Shown piece after piece: positions 58,385 to 64,000 of a DNA stretch of 64,000 nucleotides (position 1 is the stretch's first letter; the number at the start of each line of letters is the position of its first letter). A model generated the notes under the pieces. The model saw only the letters and a program-made list of their open reading frames with translations. It had not been told where the DNA came from and made no database searches. Source of the stretch: Salinibacterium sp. M195 (lineage in GTDB: Bacteria > Actinomycetota > Actinomycetes > Actinomycetales > Microbacteriaceae); contig NZ_CP040814.1 of the NCBI RefSeq assembly GCF_019443965.1, positions 2,046,001-2,110,000 on the forward strand. Direction: 5' to 3'. Both the position numbers and the translations under genes were made by a program.

Positions 58385-59893
58385 GTGGATTACATACTCT
58401 CGATTGATCAGGGAACCACAAGCACCCGCGCGATCATCTTCGATCACGATGGCAAGCCGGTCACGTCAGGCCAACTCGAACACGACCAAATCTTCCCCAA
58501 GGCCGGTTGGGTCGAGCACGACCCCGCCGAGATTTGGAGCAACACACGTGAAGTCATCGGACAGGCGCTCTCCAAAGCGAACGTGACCCGCCACAGCATC
58601 GCCGCCGTGGGCATCACGAACCAGCGTGAAACTGCCATCATCTGGGATCGAGCAACCGGCGAGCCTGTCTACAACGCCATCGTGTGGCAAGACACCCGAA
58701 CTCAGGCCATCATCGACCGCATCGCTGACGGCAATACAGAAAAATTCAAGAAGATCACCGGGCTCCCCCTCGCCACGTACTTTTCGGCATCTAAAATTGT
58801 GTGGATGCTCGACAACGTCGACGGAGTTCGCGAGCGTGCCGAGGCTGGCGAACTTGCCTTCGGAACCCCCGACACGTGGGTGCTGTGGAATCTCACGGGC
58901 GGCCCAGACGGCGGAGTGCACGCCACCGATGTCACCAACGCGAGCCGCACGCTGCTCATGGACCTCGAAACGCGCACGTGGAGCGAGGAGATTCTCTCTG
59001 AACTTAACATTCCTGCGTCACTCTTGCCCGACATCCGCAGCTCGTCCGAGGTCTACGGCACCGTTTCGACATCGAGCCTCCTGCGCGAGGTACCGGTCGC
59101 GGGAATTCTCGGTGACCAGCAAGCGGCAACTTTCGGTCAGGCTGCATTCGAGGCCGGTGAATCGAAGAATACCTACGGCACAGGAAACTTCTTGCTGACG
59201 AACACGGGCACCGAGATCGTGCACTCCGAAAACGGTCTCATCACGACCCTCGCCTATCAACTTGGTGATGATGCGCCCCGCTACGCCATCGAAGGTTCCA
59301 TTGCCGTGACCGGTTCGCTCATTCAATGGTTGCGCGACAACCTCGGCATAATTTCTCGCTCCGAGGAAGTCGAAACACTTGCCGCCTCGGTCGACGACAA
59401 TGGTGGCGTCTACTTTGTGCCCGCATTTTCGGGTCTTTTCGCGCCCCACTGGCGTCCGGATGCTCGGGGAGCCATTCTCGGGCTCACTCGTTTCGCGAAT
59501 AAGGGTCACATTGCTCGCGCGGCGCTCGAAGCAACGGCGTTCCAGACCAGTGACGTAATCGAAGCCGCCAATGCTGATGCCGATGTCGCGATGACGGAAC
59601 TGCGAGTGGACGGCGGCATGGTCGCCAATTCCGCGCTCATGCAATTTCAGGCGGACATCCTCAACATGCCCGTCGTGCGACCCGAAGTTGCTGAGACGAC
59701 AGCTCTCGGTGCTGCCTACGCTGCCGGTCTCGCCGTGGACTACTGGAGTGGCCTCGACGAATTGCGCGATCGCTGGAGTGAGGGCCAGCGGTGGGAACCG
59801 CAGATGGACGACGCCGAGCGTGAGCGGCTTATCCGCAACTGGAAAAAGGCCATCACGAAGACTCTTGATTGGGTCGATGAAGACACCGACTAG
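58385..59893 (+). CDS. glpK: Glycerol kinase
   Basis: GlpK phosphorylates glycerol to glycerol 3-phosphate using ATP. The 502-residue protein has the opening [20 protein letters not shown], the ATP-binding [13 protein letters not shown], and [20 protein letters not shown] and [20 protein letters not shown] near the C-terminus. AAGGAG six bases before the GTG decides the start. No glycerol facilitator or dehydrogenase gene is adjacent. It converges on trpD with six bases between stop codons. Confidence 0.96.
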   Translation: MDYILSIDQGTTSTRAIIFDHDGKPVTSGQLEHDQIFPKAGWVEHDPAEIWSNTREVIGQALSKANVTRHSIAAVGITNQRETAIIWDRATGEPVYNAIVWQDTRTQAIIDRIADGNTEKFKKITGLPLATYFSASKIVWMLDNVDGVRERAEAGELAFGTPDTWVLWNLTGGPDGGVHATDVTNASRTLLMDLETRTWSEEILSELNIPASLLPDIRSSSEVYGTVSTSSLLREVPVAGILGDQQAATFGQAAFEAGESKNTYGTGNFLLTNTGTEIVHSENGLITTLAYQLGDDAPRYAIEGSIAVTGSLIQWLRDNLGIISRSEEVETLAASVDDNGGVYFVPAFSGLFAPHWRPDARGAILGLTRFANKGHIARAALEATAFQTSDVIEAANADADVAMTELRVDGGMVANSALMQFQADILNMPVVRPEVAETTALGAAYAAGLAVDYWSGLDELRDRWSEGQRWEPQMDDAERERLIRNWKKAITKTLDWVDEDTD

Positions 59894-59899
59894 GCGCTT

Positions 59900-60955
59900 C
59901 TAGCGGTTGGTGGCAGCAACCCACTCGTCAAGTTTCGCGCTCGCGCGCCCTGAATCAACGAGATCTTCAGCACGATCAAGCTGTTCGCGGAGCCGTTGCA
60001 CGAGAGGGCGGCGGCTTTGGTCAGCGTCTTTGGCGAGTTCAAATGAGGCGAGACCCGCGGCGGCGTTCAGAAGCACGACATCACGTGCTGGCGACTTCTC
60101 GCCAGCGAGAATCGAGCGAATAACCTGAGCGTTGTACTGGGGATCCTTGCCCAGTAGCGCTTCGATTGGTGCGCGCGGGATGCCAAGCTCAAGCGGATCA
60201 AGGTCGTGTTCGGTCACGAAACCTCGCGATACTTCCCATACGTGGCTGTGGCCTGTGGTCGTCAGTTTGTCGATGCCGTCATCACCGCGGTAGACGAGTG
60301 CGGTCGCGCCACGAGTCTGAAACACGCCGACAAGAAGACTGACCCGCTCCCGGCTACCAACGCCGACCGCTGATGCTTGCGGCCGGGCGGGGTTGCAGAG
60401 AGGACCCAAAATGTTGAAGAGCGTGGGGATGGCCAGCTCGCGCCGGGTCGGTCCGGCGTGGGCAAAGCCAGGATGAAACAGCGCCGCGTACACAAAGGTG
60501 ATGCCCACTTCTTTCAAGACTTCAGCAACGCGTTCAGGCGTGAGATCAAGATTCACTCCGAGAGCGCTCAGAACATCGGATGCCCCGCTCTTGCTGCTCG
60601 CGGCCCGGTTTCCGTGCTTGATGACCGGCACATCCCCGGCCGCCGCAATAATCGACGCCACCGAAGAGATATTGAGGACAGCACCGTAAGGATCACCACC
60701 GGTTCCCACGATGTCGAGGGCCATAGGATCAACCGGCAACGGAATCGCAGCCGCCAGCGCAGCATCGCGAAATCCCACGATTTCATCGACAGTTTCGCCC
60801 TTAATGCGAAGAGCGATCAGCATTGCCGCTAGCTGAGCAGATGTCGCCTCGCCACTCATTACCGACTTCATTGCCCACTCGGCCTGACTGATCGATAAAT
60901 CGTTCCCAGAGACGAGTGAAGTGAGGATTTCGGGCCAAGTTGCAGTGAACGACAT
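59900..60955 (-). CDS. trpD: Anthranilate phosphoribosyltransferase
   Basis: TrpD joins anthranilate to phosphoribosyl diphosphate in tryptophan synthesis. The 351-residue enzyme has DIVGTGGDPYGAVLNIS, the PRPP-binding loop, KHGNRAASSKSGASD, and PTRRELAIPTLFNILGPLCNP. It is not with other trp genes but next to ctaE-qcrCAB, an arrangement also seen in mycobacteria. TAGGAT lies seven bases before the ATG on its strand, so it is probably transcribed leaderless and divergently from ctaE. Confidence 0.95.
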   Translation of the reverse strand: MSFTATWPEILTSLVSGNDLSISQAEWAMKSVMSGEATSAQLAAMLIALRIKGETVDEIVGFRDAALAAAIPLPVDPMALDIVGTGGDPYGAVLNISSVASIIAAAGDVPVIKHGNRAASSKSGASDVLSALGVNLDLTPERVAEVLKEVGITFVYAALFHPGFAHAGPTRRELAIPTLFNILGPLCNPARPQASAVGVGSRERVSLLVGVFQTRGATALVYRGDDGIDKLTTTGHSHVWEVSRGFVTEHDLDPLELGIPRAPIEALLGKDPQYNAQVIRSILAGEKSPARDVVLLNAAAGLASFELAKDADQSRRPLVQRLREQLDRAEDLVDSGRASAKLDEWVAATNR

Positions 60956-60962
60956 AAATGAA

Positions 60963-60968
60963 ATCCTA
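60963..60968 (-). promoter_or_regulatory. -10 hexamer TAGGAT of trpD
   Basis: Read on the minus strand, TAGGAT is followed by seven bases and the ATG of trpD. Confidence 0.42.
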
Positions 60969-61020
60969 CCGATGGTGCGCGACTGGCCGGAGATTGAAAA
61001 ACGAAGCCTGAGATATCCGC

Positions 61021-61026
61021 CATAAT
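61021..61026 (+). promoter_or_regulatory. -10 hexamer CATAAT of the ctaE-qcrCAB operon
   Basis: CATAAT ends six bases before the GTG of ctaE. TTGAAA at 60994-60999 may be the -35 element with a long spacer of 21 bases. Confidence 0.45.
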
Positions 61027-61032
61027 AGACAA

Positions 61033-61668
61033 GTGACCACAGCTGCCCTCAATCGCTCGCTCGGAGCCCAGTCTGTCCAACGACCGAACATTGTTGCGGT
61101 CGGTACCATCGTCTGGCTCGGAAGCGAGGTGATGTTCTTCGCCGGCCTCTTCGCTATCTACTTCACTCTGAAGTCGACCTCACCGGGTTTGTGGGCCGAG
61201 CAGACCGAAAAGCTTAACGTTCCGTTTGCGACCACGATCACGATCATCCTCGTGCTGTCGTCGGTCACGTGCCAGTTCGGAGTGTTCGCCGCAGAGCGTA
61301 TGCAAGTGCACCGCACTGGCAAGCTCTTCGACATGCGCAAGTGGGGCATGACCGAATGGTTCTTCCTCACCTACTCGATGGGCGCTGTCTTCGTAACCGG
61401 GCAGGTGTTCGAATACGCGACACTCGTGTCTGAGCACGTCAGCATGTCGAGCGATTCCTACGGTTCAGCGTTCTACATCACCACTGGATTCCACGGACTT
61501 CACGTCGCCGGCGGCCTCATCGCCTTCCTGCTCGTGCTTGGACGCGGATTCGCTGTCAAGAAGTTCGGCCACAAAGAGGCAACGACCGCAATCGTTGTTT
61601 CGTACTACTGGCACTTCGTCGACGTAGTGTGGATCGGTCTCTTCCTCATCATCTACGTGCTCAAATGA
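61033..61668 (+). CDS. ctaE: Cytochrome c oxidase subunit III
   Basis: The 211-residue protein has five hydrophobic segments and the subunit III motifs [32 protein letters not shown] and [15 protein letters not shown]. It belongs to the aa3 oxidase that forms a supercomplex with the bcc complex in Actinobacteria. It is the first gene of the operon with qcrC, qcrA and qcrB. The stop overlaps an ATG that is a possible alternative qcrC start. Confidence 0.95.
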   Translation: MTTAALNRSLGAQSVQRPNIVAVGTIVWLGSEVMFFAGLFAIYFTLKSTSPGLWAEQTEKLNVPFATTITIILVLSSVTCQFGVFAAERMQVHRTGKLFDMRKWGMTEWFFLTYSMGAVFVTGQVFEYATLVSEHVSMSSDSYGSAFYITTGFHGLHVAGGLIAFLLVLGRGFAVKKFGHKEATTAIVVSYYWHFVDVVWIGLFLIIYVLK

Positions 61669-61685
61669 GAAACGGAAATAAAGCA

Positions 61686-62495
61686 ATGGCCTCATCGGCA
61701 GTCCGCGCGTCTCGCAAGTCACGACTTGGCGGTCGACGCCACCCTCTTGCGACCGTAGCCCTGTTACTCGTCGGTCTCGTCGGAACGGGTGGCGCATACG
61801 CGCTCTTCACCGCTAGCGCTACCGCCGAAACGAGCGCCTCAGCTGAAGCACTCGTTGAAGAAGGTGGAAAGCTCTTCGCGGCAAACTGTGCCACCTGCCA
61901 CGGGCTGAACCTTGAAGGAAGCACGCAGGGCCCAACACTCGTTGGTGTCGGCGCGGCCTCGACTGACTTCCAAGTCGGCACGGGTCGGATGCCTCTAGCG
62001 ATTACAGGCCCTCAGGCAGAACAGAAGCCAGTGCAGTTCACCGATGAGCAGATCCACGCGCTTTCGGTGTTCGTAGCCGCGCAGGGACCTGGTCCCGCAA
62101 TCCCCGCTGACATGTACCTCACGGGCAACGACGACGTTTCTAACGGAGCGGAGCTATTCCGCATCAACTGCGCTATGTGTCACAACGTTGCCGGTGCTGG
62201 TGGAGCGCTCACCGAAGGAAAGTACGCCCCGTCGCTTGACGGTGTTAGCGCCAAGCACGCCTACGAGGCGATGCTGACTGGCCCCCAAAACATGCCGGTA
62301 TTCAACGACACCAACCTCACGCCCGAGGAAAAGGCCGACGTCATCACGTACCTCAAGTACCTCGATGAGACGCCATCCGTTGGCGGGTTCACACTCGGTT
62401 CGCTCGGCCCGGTATCTGAGGGTCTGTTCATCTGGATCTTCGGCCTCGGCGCGATCGTGGCAATCACGATCTGGCTCACGGCTAAATCAAACTAG
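61686..62495 (+). CDS. qcrC: Cytochrome bc1 complex di-haem cytochrome c subunit
   Basis: QcrC carries electrons from the Rieske protein to the aa3 oxidase within the supercomplex and replaces soluble cytochrome c. Two CxxCH haem sites are seen, CATCH and CAMCH. One N-terminal membrane helix (PLATVALLLVGLVGTGGAYA) and one C-terminal helix (LFIWIFGLGAIVAITIWL) anchor it. I use the ATG of MASSAVRAS, with GGAA eight bases upstream; an ATG seven codons earlier overlaps the ctaE stop and is possible. Confidence 0.94.
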   Translation: MASSAVRASRKSRLGGRRHPLATVALLLVGLVGTGGAYALFTASATAETSASAEALVEEGGKLFAANCATCHGLNLEGSTQGPTLVGVGAASTDFQVGTGRMPLAITGPQAEQKPVQFTDEQIHALSVFVAAQGPGPAIPADMYLTGNDDVSNGAELFRINCAMCHNVAGAGGALTEGKYAPSLDGVSAKHAYEAMLTGPQNMPVFNDTNLTPEEKADVITYLKYLDETPSVGGFTLGSLGPVSEGLFIWIFGLGAIVAITIWLTAKSN

Positions 62496-62534
62496 TTAGC
62501 GACCGCTTCACAGCGGACGGTTGAAGGGATAAGA

Positions 62535-63611
62535 ATGGCAGACGACCACGGCGATACCGCCGGCAGCATGGCTGCGGGTAAGGACGTCGCGCAGCACAGC
62601 GCTCCTGCACACGATGCAGGCACCGCTGTCGTCGCAACCGACGAAGTACCCAACCCGGGGTTTCCTCCGTACCGCCCACGCGTAACGGATCTCGACCCCA
62701 AGGTTGACAAGCAACAGGAACGTCACGTTTCTGCATTCTTCTTTGTTTCGATTATTGGAAGCGTGCTCGCGATTGTCGCGTACTTCGTTTTCCCCATCGA
62801 GCCTGGCAACATGCAATCGGTGCGCAACAACACGATGTTCTTGGGTTTCGGTATCACTCTCGGCCTGCTCGGCATCGGAATCGGTGCCGTCCATTGGGCG
62901 AAGGCTCTGATGGAGGGCCACGACCTCGTAGAGCAGCGTCACAGTACTCGCGGTACAGAAGAAACACGCGCCAGAGCGATCGAGATATTCACTCTCGGCA
63001 ACAAGGAATCCGGATTCGGGCGTCGCACACTGCTGCGCAACACTCTGATCGGTGCTCTCGTTGTTACGCCGTTGCCTGCCATCGTTCTCTTCCGCGACCT
63101 TGCGCCAGCTGACGATCCCGTCGCGCTTCTCAAGCACACGTTCTGGGAAGAGGGCATGCGGCTCACGCGTGACCCCAGCGGAACCCCGATCAAGGCGTCA
63201 GACCTCACCCTGGGATCTGCTTTCCAGGTGATCCCGGAGGGCATCAATGACTCCGAGCACCGCATTGAAGAGAAGGCAAAAGCTGCTGTACTCCTCGTGC
63301 GCCTTAAGCCGGAAGAGCTGGAAATATCCGAAGGTCGTGAAGACTGGAACTACGACGGCATCGTCGCGTATTCGAAGATCTGCACGCACGTCGGATGCCC
63401 CGTTGCACTCTACGAACAACAGACTCACCACTTGCTGTGCCCGTGCCACCAGTCACAGTTCGACATCAAGCGCGAAGCCGCCGTTATTTTCGGCCCGGCG
63501 AAGCGTCCACTTCCACAATTGCCGATCACGGTTGATTCAGAGGGTTACCTCATCGCACAGAGCGATTTCCGTGAGCCGATCGGACCGAGCTTCTGGGAGC
63601 GCAAGCTATGA
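62535..63611 (+). CDS. qcrA: Cytochrome bc1 complex Rieske iron-sulfur subunit
   Basis: The 358-residue protein has the 2Fe-2S ligands CTHVGC (near residue 283) and CPCHQSQFD (near 302). Three hydrophobic segments near the N-terminus follow the actinobacterial QcrA plan, which is longer than the single-helix Rieske of other bacteria. The start follows a purine-rich AAGGGATAAGA. The stop overlaps the qcrB start by four bases. Confidence 0.95.
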   Translation: MADDHGDTAGSMAAGKDVAQHSAPAHDAGTAVVATDEVPNPGFPPYRPRVTDLDPKVDKQQERHVSAFFFVSIIGSVLAIVAYFVFPIEPGNMQSVRNNTMFLGFGITLGLLGIGIGAVHWAKALMEGHDLVEQRHSTRGTEETRARAIEIFTLGNKESGFGRRTLLRNTLIGALVVTPLPAIVLFRDLAPADDPVALLKHTFWEEGMRLTRDPSGTPIKASDLTLGSAFQVIPEGINDSEHRIEEKAKAAVLLVRLKPEELEISEGREDWNYDGIVAYSKICTHVGCPVALYEQQTHHLLCPCHQSQFDIKREAAVIFGPAKRPLPQLPITVDSEGYLIAQSDFREPIGPSFWERKL

Positions 63612-64000
63612 CAACCACACCAACCCAGGACGCACAGCCGAAGACACGCGGACAGCGTTTCACCGGAGCTGCAGCGAACTACATTGACGAGCGCACCAGC
63701 ATTTCGGGCCTCGTCAAAGAGGTAGGTCGCAAGATCTTCCCCGACCACTGGTCGTTCATGCTCGGCGAGGTCGCGCTCTACAGCTTCATCGTCATCCTGC
63801 TTTCGGGAACGTTCTTGACGTTCTTCTTCGAAGCATCGATGGTCGAAGTTCACTACGACGGTTCCTACGCCCCGCTTAAGGGCATCGCAATGTCGACGGC
63901 AATGGCGTCGACGCTCGACATCTCGTTTGACATCCGCGGCGGCCTGCTTATGCGCCAGGTGCACCACTGGGCTGCGCTGCTCTTCGTTGCAGCCATTGGT
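63608..64000 (+). CDS. qcrB: Cytochrome bc1 complex cytochrome b subunit, 5' part only
   Basis: The frame begins with ATGA overlapping the qcrA stop and runs off the window end after 131 codons. The product starts MTTTPTQDAQPKTRGQRFTG and has the first b-type helices: WSFMLGEVALYSFIVILLSG, then DIRGGLLMRQVHHWAALLFV with the conserved His pair region of haem ligation. Actinobacterial QcrB has about 540 residues and is the target of several antimycobacterial compounds; most of it lies outside this window. Confidence 0.93.
   Translation, partial: MTTTPTQDAQPKTRGQRFTGAAANYIDERTSISGLVKEVGRKIFPDHWSFMLGEVALYSFIVILLSGTFLTFFFEASMVEVHYDGSYAPLKGIAMSTAMASTLDISFDIRGGLLMRQVHHWAALLFVAAIG

Noticed and set aside
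1..64000. CRISPR arrays, insertion sequences, prophage or integrase genes
   Set aside because: No regularly spaced repeats, transposase, integrase or phage structural proteins were seen on either strand.

Overview
The window is a 64 kb piece of an actinobacterial chromosome. The best guess is order Micrococcales, family Microbacteriaceae. The evidence is moderately high GC coding sequence, frequent GTG starts, RbpA, a PafB-PafC pair, an Actinobacteria-type trpD / ctaE-qcrCAB arrangement, a trmI ... tatAC-helY-lnt-ppm1 block, and a small protein family that I associate with Microbacteriaceae. Genus cannot be decided by eye. No phage, insertion sequence, CRISPR array or rRNA operon was seen. 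There is one tRNA, tRNA-Leu(GAG).

Layout. 0-15 kb is mixed housekeeping and accessory: a DarT-like ADP-ribosyltransferase with an N-terminal Cys/His motif, an Eis-type acetyltransferase, an M18 peptidase, RNase H, an ABC exporter whose permease is broken by one extra T, a peroxidase, a DnaJ-NERD fusion, an APC permease, a SulP transporter, and a PadR regulator with an ABC1-family kinase. 15-30 kb is a conserved backbone: tRNA-Leu, M20 peptidase, uppP, PAC2 protein, then HAD hydrolase, trmI, FKBP lipoprotein, pafB, pafC, two membrane proteins, tatA, tatC, helY, lnt, ppm1 and convergent rbpA. The Pup-proteasome genes usually found between trmI and pafB are absent. 30-40 kb holds a GDPD / SPFH / NfeD group, an SDR protein, an ArsR-SRPBCC fusion with NUDIX and UPF0303 genes, an ArsR-MFS pair and the 5-oxoprolinase genes pxpABC.

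40-58 kb is the most accessory part. It has a divergent pair of small paralogues, a CsbD protein followed by a 55-residue membrane protein and a strong hairpin, and two loci encoding exported His-rich proteins. One locus has YHYH and, a few kb on, DUF3105-DUF305. The other has YHYH-like and DUF305 side by side. Between them lie a GntR/membrane pair, a membrane protein with a small winged-helix regulator, a histidine kinase / response regulator / ABC operon, a CPBP protease and a short UvrA paralogue. The exported proteins look like an envelope metal-handling system, most plausibly for copper, but this is inference. 58-64 kb returns to backbone: glycerol kinase, trpD, and the ctaE-qcrC-qcrA-qcrB respiratory supercomplex genes, with qcrB running off the end.

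A recurring regulatory theme is a TANNNT-type hexamer six or seven bases before the start codon. It is seen before at least seventeen genes and implies leaderless transcripts. Many operons also use 1-4 base stop/start overlaps (ATGA, GTGA, TAATG).
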